Shown here one piece after another: positions 37,905 through 46,184 of a DNA stretch of 64,000 nt (within the stretch, counting starts at the first letter, position 1; the number at the start of each line of letters is the position of its first letter). The translations under genes were made by a program, and so were the position numbers. The stretch spans positions 744,001-808,000 of the forward strand of contig NZ_CP053833.1 in assembly GCF_013201935.1 (NCBI RefSeq), written 5' to 3'. The stretch is from Arcobacter cloacae (GTDB taxonomy: Bacteria; Campylobacterota; Campylobacteria; Campylobacterales; Arcobacteraceae). The notes under the pieces were generated by a model. The model ran no database searches, was not told where the DNA came from, and worked only from the letters and a program-made list of their open reading frames with translations.

Positions 37905-38006
37905 TTATTTATCTTTTTTTGTATCATCAAAAAACATCATTTTTTTACCAAGTAACATTAAAACAACAATTATAAACATCATCAAATATACTTGCCAATC
38001 ACTCAT
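37905..38006 (-). CDS. membrane microprotein, 33 aa
   Basis: MSDWQVYLMMFIIVVLMLLG starts a single-helix protein with a charged cytoplasmic tail (KKMMFFDDTKKDK). AAAAGG lies 7 bases before the ATG, and the stop is 9 bases before the TTG start of the HD-domain gene, on the same strand, so the two are probably co-transcribed. No family recognised. The ribosome site, membrane helix and fit in the gap make a real gene likely. Confidence 0.6.
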   Translation of the reverse strand: MSDWQVYLMMFIIVVLMLLGKKMMFFDDTKKDK

Positions 38007-38107
38007 AAATATGCCTTTTTATTTTGTTTTGATTATCTCATAATATTGATAAATAGGCACTTAGAATTATTTTTTTATAGCTTTGATGCAAATTCTAAAA
38101 ACAGATG

Positions 38108-38113
38108 TATAAT
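38108..38113 (+). promoter_or_regulatory. probable -10 element of the DUF2156 gene
   Basis: TATAAT preceded by GATG, 32 bases before the ATG at 38145; AAGGAATAA is the ribosome site in between. Confidence 0.4.
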
Positions 38114-38144
38114 TCGCAAAATTTTTCTTAAGGAATAAAATAAA

Positions 38145-39125
38145 ATGTCAACTTTGACAATTAGCAACTACACTTTAAAACACTTTGATTTAAGAGCAAA
38201 AGAGAGTATGAATGAGTATTTGAAACTAATAAATGTAGATGTTAGTGACTATACTTTTGCAGGTAATTATATTTGGCTTTCAACAGCAACAGGATTTTAT
38301 ACGATTGTAAATGATACTTTTTGTTTATTTATTTTAAATTCAGGTGAGTTATCTATGCTTTTACCTCCAATTGGAAAAAAAGAGAATACTTATGAAGCAA
38401 TGCTAAGATGTTTTGAAATTATGAATTCACACAACAGTAATAGAAATTATTCAAAAATAGAGTATGTACATGAAGAATTACTTGAAGGGTTTGTGGATTA
38501 TTTGGAAGAGGGTACTTTAGTTTATGAGATGCTAAAGGATTTTATTATTGAAAAAAAACTTGTTGATTATATTTATAAAACTGAAGATTTGATAGATTTA
38601 AAAGGGGATTCTTATAAATCAAAAAGAAATGAAATAAATAGATTTAGAAAAGTTTATCCAAATTATAGATTAGAAATTTTAGATAAAGAAAAACATTCAA
38701 AAGAGGTACTAGCACTTTTTAATAAATGGGTAAAAGATAGAACAACTTATATGCCAAAAGAGGAAGTAGAAATCTTTTTAGATGGGATTTATTTTGAAAG
38801 ATTTGCTATAAAAAGGCTTATAAATGATTATGATAAACTTGATATTATAGGACTTGTAATCTATATCGATGATGAAATAAAAGGTTTTACAGTTGGTGAG
38901 AGAATAAATGAAAATACAGCAAGTGTAATTATAGAAAAAACAGATTTTGAGGTTCTAGGTTGTGCTCAATTTATTTTTAGGGAATTTACAAAAATTTTAA
39001 AAGATAAATATAATATAGAGTATATAAATGTTGGAGATGATATGGGATTCGAAAATCTTAAAAAAGTAAAAATGTCATATCGACCTAAAAAATTAGTTCC
39101 AAAATATACGATTTATCAAAAATGA
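38145..39125 (+). CDS. DUF2156 protein, phosphatidylglycerol lysyltransferase-like
   Basis: The 326-residue soluble protein matches the DUF2156 pattern: two GNAT-like folds, with YIYKTEDLIDLKGDSYKSKRNEINRF and NKWVKDRT in the middle and GFTVGERINENTASVIIEKTD with EYINVGDDMGFENLKKVKMSYRPKKLVPKY at the end. The family is related to the aminoacyl transferase domain of MprF but lacks its membrane part; its substrate is not established. It overlaps the acetyltransferase gene by 4 bases. Confidence 0.85.
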   Translation: MSTLTISNYTLKHFDLRAKESMNEYLKLINVDVSDYTFAGNYIWLSTATGFYTIVNDTFCLFILNSGELSMLLPPIGKKENTYEAMLRCFEIMNSHNSNRNYSKIEYVHEELLEGFVDYLEEGTLVYEMLKDFIIEKKLVDYIYKTEDLIDLKGDSYKSKRNEINRFRKVYPNYRLEILDKEKHSKEVLALFNKWVKDRTTYMPKEEVEIFLDGIYFERFAIKRLINDYDKLDIIGLVIYIDDEIKGFTVGERINENTASVIIEKTDFEVLGCAQFIFREFTKILKDKYNIEYINVGDDMGFENLKKVKMSYRPKKLVPKYTIYQK

Positions 39126-39544
39126 TTACAAAAGCAAAAATAGAAGATTTAAACTCTTTGTTTAATCTTGAGTGTAAAGTTTTTAAAGATGATTCTTTTG
39201 CTTTAAGCAAAAATAGTTTTAGATACCATATTTTGAAAAATAGAATTTTTAAAATAGAACTTGAAAATAAAATAGCAGGATATATTTTATGGCTTGAAAG
39301 AAAAAAATATTTTAGATTATATTCTTTAGCAATTGATACAAATTTTCAAGGGTTAGGCTTGGCTTCAAAATTATTGGATTATAGTTTTACTAATTTAGAA
39401 AAAAATGAATTTAGCCTTGAAGTAAAAATATCAAACAAAAATGCAATAAAATTGTATGAAAAATTTGGTTTTAAAATTAAAATGGTTTTAGAAAATTATT
39501 ATGAAAATGAAGATGGATATTTGATGATAAAAAATAGGGCATAG
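39122..39544 (+). CDS. GNAT-family N-acetyltransferase
   Basis: The 140-residue protein has the GNAT core: LYSLAIDTNFQGLGLASKLLDY is motif A for acetyl-CoA (Q-x-x-G-x-G/A), followed by LEVKISNKNAIKLYEKFGFKI, as in RimI-type enzymes. The substrate could be a protein N-terminus or a small amine. It shares a 4-base overlap with the DUF2156 gene, so both proteins are made together, and it converges on rpiB. Confidence 0.85.
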   Translation: MITKAKIEDLNSLFNLECKVFKDDSFALSKNSFRYHILKNRIFKIELENKIAGYILWLERKKYFRLYSLAIDTNFQGLGLASKLLDYSFTNLEKNEFSLEVKISNKNAIKLYEKFGFKIKMVLENYYENEDGYLMIKNRA

Positions 39545-39560
39545 AAAAAATCTATGCTCT
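39536..39560. terminator. hairpin between convergent acetyltransferase and rpiB genes
   Basis: Arms AGGGCATAG / CTATGCTCT (with a G-T pair) and an A-rich loop. It overlaps both gene ends. T-runs after it are short, so strength is uncertain. Confidence 0.45.
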
Positions 39561-40007
39561 ACAACTTTTCATTTTACCTAGTGCATTGATTTTTTCAACT
39601 CTTTGAGTATGTCTTCCACCTTCAAAAGAGGCTTTATCCCAAGCATCAACAATAGCTTCAATCATTCCATAACCAGAAACTCTTTCCCCTAAACAAATGA
39701 TGTTTGCATCATTATGTTCTCTTGCCATTTTTGCACTGTATTCATTGTGACAAAGAGCTGCTCTAATACCATCAAATTTATTTGCGGCCATACTCATACC
39801 AATACCAGAACCACAAATTAAAATACCTTTAGAGTTTTCATTTTCTAATACATTTTTACAAACAAGTGCAGCATAATCAGGATAATCAACTCTATCTTTA
39901 CTATTTGGTCCTAAATCTATTACTTCATGACCTTTTGCTTCAAAAAGTTCTTTTACATAAGTTTTAATATCAATTCCTGCATGATCAGCACCGATAAAAT
40001 ATTTCAT
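39552..40007 (-). CDS. rpiB: ribose-5-phosphate isomerase B
   Basis: The enzyme interconverts ribose 5-phosphate and ribulose 5-phosphate. MKYFIGADHAGIDIKTYV, DLGPNSKDRVDYPDYA and ILICGSGIGMSMAANK with catalytic C65 are diagnostic of the RpiB/LacAB fold. Full length at 151 residues. Its start codon abuts the lepB stop with a 1-base overlap. Confidence 0.95.
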   Translation of the reverse strand: MKYFIGADHAGIDIKTYVKELFEAKGHEVIDLGPNSKDRVDYPDYAALVCKNVLENENSKGILICGSGIGMSMAANKFDGIRAALCHNEYSAKMAREHNDANIICLGERVSGYGMIEAIVDAWDKASFEGGRHTQRVEKINALGKMKSCRA

Positions 40008-40792
40008 TAATAAATTCCTTCTTTATGTTCAATTTTAAAATCTTTATTGATTATCTCTTCTTCTAAACTTTCAACAGTTCTTAAAACTCTATCCCATCTA
40101 ATTTCAAAGTTATCATCCCATGAAAAATATATAAACCAAGGTTTTCCAACTATATATTTATAATGAACTGTCCCCCAAAATCTTGAGTCATTTGAATGGT
40201 CTCTATTATCTCCCATCATGAAAGTTTCATCTTCAGGAACCATAATAGGCATCATATTGAAAAGTTCACTAGGATTTAATCCATTATCTACAACACTTGG
40301 GTCATGGTGAATTCCTGGATGTTCTTTCATATATGGATTAACAACCCATAATTTATCTCCAACTTCTATGATACTCTCTTTTGGATAGTTAGCTTTTACA
40401 AACTCATTTCCTTCTTTTGGATGTAAAAGAAGATTTTTATCTTTGATAGCAACTAAATCTCCACCTGTTGCAACAGCTCTTTTTACATAGTGAATTAATT
40501 CATTTTTAGGATATCTAAAAACAACAATATCCCCTCTTTGTGGTCTTGGTCCTTCAATTAGGTGTCCATTGTCATTAAAATCAGGTAAAACTTTTATTTC
40601 TAACCATGGAATTCTTGGAGTTGGAATTCCATAAGAGAATTTTTTAACAAAAAGCATATCGCCAATTAAAAGAGTGTTTTTCATACTTCCACTTGGAATC
40701 ACAAAAGCTTGAGCAACAAAAAATATGATTCCTAAAACAATTACGATAGTACCAGTCCAAGATGAAGACCAGTTGTATATTTTTTTAAACAT
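40007..40792 (-). CDS. lepB: signal peptidase I
   Basis: The membrane-bound serine protease removes signal peptides. One N-terminal membrane helix (about 13-32) is followed by the catalytic serine S36 in IPSGSMKNTLL and the lysine K104 in HYVKRAVATGGD; MMGDNRDHSNDSRFWGTV is the conserved box E. At 261 residues it is normal for Campylobacterota. It starts directly next to the folD stop and ends at rpiB. Confidence 0.95.
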   Translation of the reverse strand: MFKKIYNWSSSWTGTIVIVLGIIFFVAQAFVIPSGSMKNTLLIGDMLFVKKFSYGIPTPRIPWLEIKVLPDFNDNGHLIEGPRPQRGDIVVFRYPKNELIHYVKRAVATGGDLVAIKDKNLLLHPKEGNEFVKANYPKESIIEVGDKLWVVNPYMKEHPGIHHDPSVVDNGLNPSELFNMMPIMVPEDETFMMGDNRDHSNDSRFWGTVHYKYIVGKPWFIYFSWDDNFEIRWDRVLRTVESLEEEIINKDFKIEHKEGIY

Positions 40793-41653
40793 TTATTTAG
40801 ATTCTCTTTTGTCTCTTAATTTTGCTGCTTTTAATGTATTTTTTAAAAGCATTCCAATAGTCATGGGTCCCACACCACCTGGAACTGGTGTTAAATGTGA
40901 ACATTTATTTTTTAAACCTTCAAAATCAGCATCTCCAACTAATTTTCCATTTTCAAGTCTGTTAATTCCCACATCAATAACAATCGCTCCATCTTTTACC
41001 ATATCTTCTTTTAGTAAGTATGGAACTCCAACAGCAATTACAACTATATCAGCTGCAAGTGTATGAGCTTTTAAATCTTTAGTTCTACTATTACAAACAG
41101 TAACTGTAGCTTTTGCATTGATTAAAAGTGAAGCCATAGGTTTTCCAACAATATCACTACTTCCAATTACAACTACATTTTTTCCACTTAATTCAATTCC
41201 ATATTCTTCAAACATTCTCATAACACCAAATGGAGTTGCTGGCAGAAATGCATCAAGATTTGAAACCATTCTTCCTACGTTGTATGGATGGAAACCATCT
41301 ACATCTTTTAACGGATTAATCGCTTCTAATACAATCGTTGTATCTATATGTTTTGGAAGGGGAAGCTGAACTAAAATACCATCAAGTTTTGGATTTTCAT
41401 TCATTCTAGCAATTGTTTCAAGCAATTCTTCTTGAGTAATTGTTTCAGGCATTTCATGAACAACAGAATAAATTCCTGCATTCTTACATGATTTTGCTTT
41501 GCTTGCTACATATGTTGCGCTTGCGGCATCATTTCCAACTAAAATAACTGCTAAACCTGGAGTTATTTGTTTCTCTTCTACAAGCTGAGCTACTTCAACT
41601 TTAACTTCTTCTTTGATTTTTTCAGATAATGCTTTTCCATCTAATAATATCAT
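40793..41653 (-). CDS. folD: bifunctional methylenetetrahydrofolate dehydrogenase/cyclohydrolase
   Basis: FolD converts methylene-THF to formyl-THF for purines and initiator tRNA. ATYVASKAKSCKNAGI carries the catalytic lysine, VQLPLPKHID and VDGFHPYNVGRM follow, and SDIVGKPMASLLI with HLTPVPGGVGPMTIGMLL are signature stretches. Full length at 286 residues. It heads the folD-lepB-rpiB run. Confidence 0.96.
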   Translation of the reverse strand: MILLDGKALSEKIKEEVKVEVAQLVEEKQITPGLAVILVGNDAASATYVASKAKSCKNAGIYSVVHEMPETITQEELLETIARMNENPKLDGILVQLPLPKHIDTTIVLEAINPLKDVDGFHPYNVGRMVSNLDAFLPATPFGVMRMFEEYGIELSGKNVVVIGSSDIVGKPMASLLINAKATVTVCNSRTKDLKAHTLAADIVVIAVGVPYLLKEDMVKDGAIVIDVGINRLENGKLVGDADFEGLKNKCSHLTPVPGGVGPMTIGMLLKNTLKAAKLRDKRESK

Positions 41654-41769
41654 CGGATTTTACCTTATATTTAGTATTTATTAAGATAATGATAATATCT
41701 AAAATTCAATTAATAAAAGTTAAATATAAAATTAATAAATACTTAAACTAATATTTAGATATATTTGAA

Positions 41770-41775
41770 TATAAT
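41770..41775 (+). promoter_or_regulatory. probable -10 element of the rplY operon
   Basis: TATAAT 38 bases before the rplY ATG; AAAGGA at 41804-41809 is the ribosome site. Confidence 0.5.
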
Positions 41776-41813
41776 CCGCTTCCAAAAATTAAAATTAAAC
41801 ACAAAGGATCGTT

Positions 41814-42350
41814 ATGTTAGAGGGTATCATTAGAGATAGTATGACAAAACAAGCTACTAAAACTTTAAGAAGAAATGGATATTTAATTGCAAATATTTAT
41901 GGTAAAGGTTTAGAAAATATTTCAGCTGCATTCAAAAAAAATGAATTCATCAAGTTTTTAAGAAACAAAGAAACTTTAGCATTTGATGTTAATCTTTCAG
42001 GAAACATAATCAAAGTTGTTGTTCAAGAATACCAAAAATGTCCATTAACTTCTGAATTATTACATGTTGATTTAATGGTTGCACAACCAGGTGTTAAAAC
42101 TTCATATAAAGTTCCAGTTAAAACAACAGGTATTGCAAAAGGTCTTAAAAATAAAGGTCTTTTAATGATTCATACAAAAAGAGTACCAGTAAAATGTACA
42201 CTTGAGAATTTACCAAATAACATCACTTTAGATGTAACAAACTTAGATACAGGTGATAATATCTTAATTAGAGATTTAACTTTACCAGAAAATGTAGATT
42301 GTTTCTTAGATCCAAGAGTACCAGTTGTTGGTATCATTAAAGCTAAATAA
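41814..42350 (+). CDS. rplY: 50S ribosomal protein L25/general stress protein Ctc
   Basis: The 178-residue protein has the L25 5S-rRNA-binding N-terminal domain ([39 protein letters not shown]) and the longer Ctc-type C-terminal beta domain ([36 protein letters not shown]). It leads rplY-pth, a very common linkage. Nine bases separate the two genes. Confidence 0.95.
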   Translation: MLEGIIRDSMTKQATKTLRRNGYLIANIYGKGLENISAAFKKNEFIKFLRNKETLAFDVNLSGNIIKVVVQEYQKCPLTSELLHVDLMVAQPGVKTSYKVPVKTTGIAKGLKNKGLLMIHTKRVPVKCTLENLPNNITLDVTNLDTGDNILIRDLTLPENVDCFLDPRVPVVGIIKAK

Positions 42351-42359
42351 TTAATATTT

Positions 42360-42911
42360 ATGTATTTAATAGTAGGTCTTGGTAATATTGGTGACAAATA
42401 TCAGTTTACAAGACATAATATAGGTTTTATGGTTATCGATGAGATAACCAAAAATCTATCAACTTCAAATATAAACAATCCAAATTTTCAATCAACTCTT
42501 TTAAAATCAGGTTATAATCTTTTCTCAAAACCAACAACTTATATGAATAATTCAGGTGTTGCTGTTCATTCTATAAAAGAATATTACAAAATTGATTTAG
42601 AAAATATTATTGTAATTCACGATGATTTAGACTTACCTTTTGGAGCAGTTAAGTTTAAAATTGGTGGTGGTCATGGTGGTCATAATGGTCTTAGATCTTT
42701 AGATTCACATATTGGTAAAGATTATATAAGAGTAAGAATTGGTATAGGCAAACCAAAAGAGAAATTAGATGTTGCAAATTATGTATTAAGTAATTTTTCA
42801 AAAGAAGAAATGAACCAATTGCAAGATATAATTCCTCATACTATAAAAGCGATAGAATCACTTAAAACTGAAGAAATCGATGTAGTTAAATCTAAATATA
42901 CATTGAAGTGA
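42360..42911 (+). CDS. pth: peptidyl-tRNA hydrolase
   Basis: The enzyme recycles peptidyl-tRNA dropped from ribosomes. MYLIVGLGNIGDKYQFTRHN carries the catalytic histidine H19, followed by KPTTYMNNSGVAV, VIHDDLDLPFG and GGGHGGHNGLRSLDSHIG. Full length at 183 residues. It lies between rplY and an LptF/G-type gene, with 1 base to the latter. Confidence 0.96.
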   Translation: MYLIVGLGNIGDKYQFTRHNIGFMVIDEITKNLSTSNINNPNFQSTLLKSGYNLFSKPTTYMNNSGVAVHSIKEYYKIDLENIIVIHDDLDLPFGAVKFKIGGGHGGHNGLRSLDSHIGKDYIRVRIGIGKPKEKLDVANYVLSNFSKEEMNQLQDIIPHTIKAIESLKTEEIDVVKSKYTLK

Positions 42912-42912
42912 A

Positions 42913-43986
42913 ATGAGCATATTAACAAAATACATTTTAAAAAAATACTTAATTAATTTTATAATTGTTTTAATATCTCTTGAACTTTTTTTCGTAGGAA
43001 TAGACTATTTACAAAATTTTAAAAATATTCCCCAATCAGCAAATTTACAACTTCTTTATGTTTTGTATAATGGATTTTTTACTCTAACATTAGCTCTCCC
43101 TTTATCAATTGTTTTTGCATGGGTTATAACTTTGGTTATTTTTATTAAAAATAATGAATTCGTTGCTTTTAACGCATTAGGAGCTACTCGAAAAGATATA
43201 TTTATTCCTGTTGTTTTAATGTCAATTTCTTTATTGATGCTACTAATTTCTTTGCAAATGACACCTCTTGCTTATTCTTATGACCAAAAAAGAAAGATTT
43301 TAAATGATGAATATTTTACAAGTACAAAGAATGATATCTTTCTAAAATATAATGACTATTATGTATATTTTAAAAAGTTATTGCCCTTAGAGAAAAGGGC
43401 TGAAGGTATCCATATTTTTAGAGTTAAAAGTGAAGATGTAATAGAAACTATTGTTGCTCAAAAAGCATATTTCCAAAATAATAGATGGTATATTGTTGAT
43501 GCAAAAATTATTAAAAAACCAGAAGATATAAATAAAGATGATTTAGAACAAAGATTAGATATTAAATATGAAAAATTTTTACATACATTAGATGGATTTA
43601 AACCTAAAATTTTAGATAATGTTTATGAAGGTAAAACAGATTTTTCTATATATGATGCGATTTCTGCAATAATTTTATTAAAATCACAAGGGATTAATAC
43701 TGATAAAATTAGAGCAATTTTATATAATCAAATATTTATTCCATTTTTTGTGATTCCATTACTTCTGCTTGTTTATGCTTTTGCTTCTTTAAATAGTAGA
43801 TTTTTTAATTTAGGTAAATTTGTTTCTATGTCTATTTTTGGGACTTTAATAGTTTGGGGATTCTTTTTTATGTTATATAAACTATCAAGTTCTGGAAATT
43901 TGATGCCTGAAGTAGTTCTATTATTACCTTTTCTATTTTGGATTATAATATCATCTGTTTTTTACAACAATAAAATAAACTCTTAA
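42913..43986 (+). CDS. LptF/LptG-family permease
   Basis: The 357-residue protein has the YjgP/YjgQ layout: three membrane helices (about 10-30, 52-75, 97-115), a periplasmic beta-jellyroll domain (about 120-255), then three more helices (about 275-350). ALGATRKDIFIPV is the cytoplasmic coupling-helix region. It would form the LPS extraction complex with LptB and a second permease. LptF and LptG are hard to tell apart by eye, so no symbol. Co-transcribed after pth. Confidence 0.87.
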   Translation: MSILTKYILKKYLINFIIVLISLELFFVGIDYLQNFKNIPQSANLQLLYVLYNGFFTLTLALPLSIVFAWVITLVIFIKNNEFVAFNALGATRKDIFIPVVLMSISLLMLLISLQMTPLAYSYDQKRKILNDEYFTSTKNDIFLKYNDYYVYFKKLLPLEKRAEGIHIFRVKSEDVIETIVAQKAYFQNNRWYIVDAKIIKKPEDINKDDLEQRLDIKYEKFLHTLDGFKPKILDNVYEGKTDFSIYDAISAIILLKSQGINTDKIRAILYNQIFIPFFVIPLLLLVYAFASLNSRFFNLGKFVSMSIFGTLIVWGFFFMLYKLSSSGNLMPEVVLLLPFLFWIIISSVFYNNKINS

Positions 43987-44000
43987 AAGGCAAAATCAAA

Positions 44001-44447
44001 ATGAGATCCCATGTTAAAACTTATGGAGTAGTTCCTTATTTAATTAAAGGTAAAGATATAAAGATATTATTGTGTTTATCAGTAGCTAGTAGAGATAAAT
44101 GGGGATGTTTAAAAGGAACAAAAAATAAAACTGAAACAGCTTATGAATGTGCAAAAAGAGAGTTTTATGAAGAGAGTTCAATTAGTGTTGAAATTGCACT
44201 ATTTGAAGACTATTTTGAACAATTAAATATTGATAAAGATGTTGGGGTTTGGTTAGTAAATGCCAGTAATATAGAAAATTTAGATAAATTTTTTTCTAAT
44301 GATACTTTAAAAAGTAATTATTTATCTTGGGAAAATTCTAAGGTAAAGTTCTTTTCTTTAGATAATTTACCTAGAATTAAAAATAAGCAAGTAAATTTAA
44401 TAAAAGAGATTAAGGATTTTTTGAAAAGTAAGAATCTATCCCATTAG
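44001..44447 (+). CDS. NUDIX hydrolase
   Basis: The Nudix box is present as GTKNKTETAYECAKREFYEES (read as G-x5-E-x7-RE-x2-EE), with the usual final glycine replaced by serine. The rest of the 148-residue protein fits the Nudix sandwich. The N-terminal KTYGVVPYLIKGKDIKILLC is a standard first strand. Substrate unknown; diadenosine polyphosphates or nucleotide sugars are common. Its end overlaps the convergent amidase gene by 38 bases. Confidence 0.85.
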   Translation: MRSHVKTYGVVPYLIKGKDIKILLCLSVASRDKWGCLKGTKNKTETAYECAKREFYEESSISVEIALFEDYFEQLNIDKDVGVWLVNASNIENLDKFFSNDTLKSNYLSWENSKVKFFSLDNLPRIKNKQVNLIKEIKDFLKSKNLSH

Positions 44448-46173
44448 CAATTCCATTTGCTAATAGTTCTTGATAACTCTTTTCATACAGTCTTCTGCTC
44501 TCTTCAGGATGAGAAATATACCCTAATTCTATTAAAATAGAAGGCATTTGAGCACCTACTAAAACCCAGAATGGTCCTTCTCTAACACCTGAATCTTTTG
44601 TGTCTTTATATTTTGTTCTAGCAGCTTGTAATAAGCCTGCTTGTACATCAATAGCAAATTTATGAGAAGCTGTGATTCTTGGACGATTTAAAGATTCAAG
44701 AAATACATCTTTTGATGAAGCACTCATCTCTCTAATATCTGATTTGTTTTCAAGTGCTGCAACTCTTTTGGCTCTTTCACTTCTTGCTGGACTTAAGAAG
44801 AATGTTTCAATTCCAGAAATCTGATTAGCCTTTTCTTTAGGAACGGCATTTGTATGAATAGATAAAAATAGATCAGCATTTTTTTCATTTGCTAGGATAG
44901 TTCTATCCATAACTTTTATAAATTTATCTTTATCTCTTGTTAAATAAACTTTATAACCTCTTTGTTTTAGTATAGATGCTAAATACTTAGATACATTAAG
45001 ATTTACAACTTTTTCATATCTTTTATTAGGTCCTACAGCTCCAACATCATCTCCCCCATGTCCTGCATCAATAACAATTGTTTTATTAATTGCTTTTTTA
45101 GTAGTAGTTGTTGTATTTTGTGTATTTGAATTATTTGCAAGATCAGTGGTTGTGATAATTAATTCTTTATCATTTAATGAATAATTTACTTTAAAATTAG
45201 AGTTATTTATAAGTCTAATTCTAATACTATCTGAACTATTCTGTGTTGCAATTATTTTATCAATTTCATCTATATTTAATTTAGTTGGATTAATATATTT
45301 ATATTGACCTTTTATATCAAATACGCTTTCATAATTCTTATTATTCATAAATGATTTTAGTTTAATATCATTTTTTGTGTAATTTTTATTGAATTTTACA
45401 ATAATTTTATTATCTATAGACGTTATAGAACGAATAGAGTTTTGAGTATCTATATTTGATTCTTCTAAATTATTTGATGGTTTAGTAACTGTATTAATAT
45501 TTGAATTTACAGTTGTTTTATTATTAGTTTGAAGATTGTTAACAGTTATTACTACTTGTCTTTTACTTATAGTGTATGTTGTATTTAAAGCCTCTTGATT
45601 TGATAGTACAATTCTTAATACATTTGGCTGAAATTGTCCTATAGATATTTTTTCTATTCCATTAATTGCAAGTTTTGTAGATGTGCTATCTTTAAAGTAA
45701 CCATTAATATCAAAAACATTTTTATATAAAGGTGGTTGATTTAATTTAAAAGCTTTTATATCTTCTTGAGTAATATCTACATTAAAATCAATAACAATTT
45801 TATTGTTTGAACTGTAAACAGAGTTTATAGCATAAACAACACCTTGATTATTTTTTTTAGGAGTATTTGAAATAGCTTGATTATTGTTTTTTATCTCTAT
45901 ATTTTCATTTAATTTAGATTTTTCAACATTGGTTTTAGGTTTTTTTTCCAGTAAAAGTTCAAGCTTTTTTTTATCTGGACGTACATCTTTATTTAATTTT
46001 TCTCCAAAAGAGATAATTTTATTTAACTCTTCTATCTTTTGTTTTTCATCTTTTTTTAAAGAAGCCTTTAAAAATTCTATTTTTGCATTACGATACTGTT
46101 GCTCATAATAATTTAGATTATCGGCAAGTAATATATTAATAACAAAGATGAAAATAAAAAAGATTCTAAGTAT
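44410..46173 (-). CDS. N-acetylmuramoyl-L-alanine amidase with two AMIN domains, apparent ATA start
   Basis: The frame is open from 46224 to 44410 and has no ATG, GTG or TTG before 45348. I place the start at ATA 46173-46171, with GGAG 7 bases before it; this gives a signal peptide (residues 1-18, LRIFFIFIFVINILLAD), a charged coiled region (about 20-90), two AMIN-like domains (about 110-215 and 255-345) and a zinc Amidase_3 domain (about 362-587; IDAGHGGDDVG with H372, E387, then LSIHTNA). 587 residues. It would cut septal peptidoglycan in the periplasm. A start at 45348 would remove the signal peptide and most AMIN sequence. Confidence 0.85.
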   Translation of the reverse strand: MLRIFFIFIFVINILLADNLNYYEQQYRNAKIEFLKASLKKDEKQKIEELNKIISFGEKLNKDVRPDKKKLELLLEKKPKTNVEKSKLNENIEIKNNNQAISNTPKKNNQGVVYAINSVYSSNNKIVIDFNVDITQEDIKAFKLNQPPLYKNVFDINGYFKDSTSTKLAINGIEKISIGQFQPNVLRIVLSNQEALNTTYTISKRQVVITVNNLQTNNKTTVNSNINTVTKPSNNLEESNIDTQNSIRSITSIDNKIIVKFNKNYTKNDIKLKSFMNNKNYESVFDIKGQYKYINPTKLNIDEIDKIIATQNSSDSIRIRLINNSNFKVNYSLNDKELIITTTDLANNSNTQNTTTTTKKAINKTIVIDAGHGGDDVGAVGPNKRYEKVVNLNVSKYLASILKQRGYKVYLTRDKDKFIKVMDRTILANEKNADLFLSIHTNAVPKEKANQISGIETFFLSPARSERAKRVAALENKSDIREMSASSKDVFLESLNRPRITASHKFAIDVQAGLLQAARTKYKDTKDSGVREGPFWVLVGAQMPSILIELGYISHPEESRRLYEKSYQELLANGIANGIDSYFSKNP

Positions 46174-46184
46174 AACTATTCTCC
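46171..46184 (-). promoter_or_regulatory. amidase ribosome-binding site and ATA start
   Basis: GGAG (46184-46181) lies inside the last codons of the nitronate monooxygenase-like gene; the ATA at 46173-46171 is 7 bases downstream and 2 bases after that gene's TAG. This is the usual coupled-gene arrangement except for the start codon. Confidence 0.6.

Noticed and set aside
41685-41699. GATAATGATAATATC before folD as a Fur box
   Set aside because: Only two of the three hexamers match, and such AT-rich matches are expected by chance in this base composition.
44410-45348. Amidase starting at the first ATG
   Set aside because: It would remove the signal peptide and most AMIN sequence, which are encoded without a break upstream.
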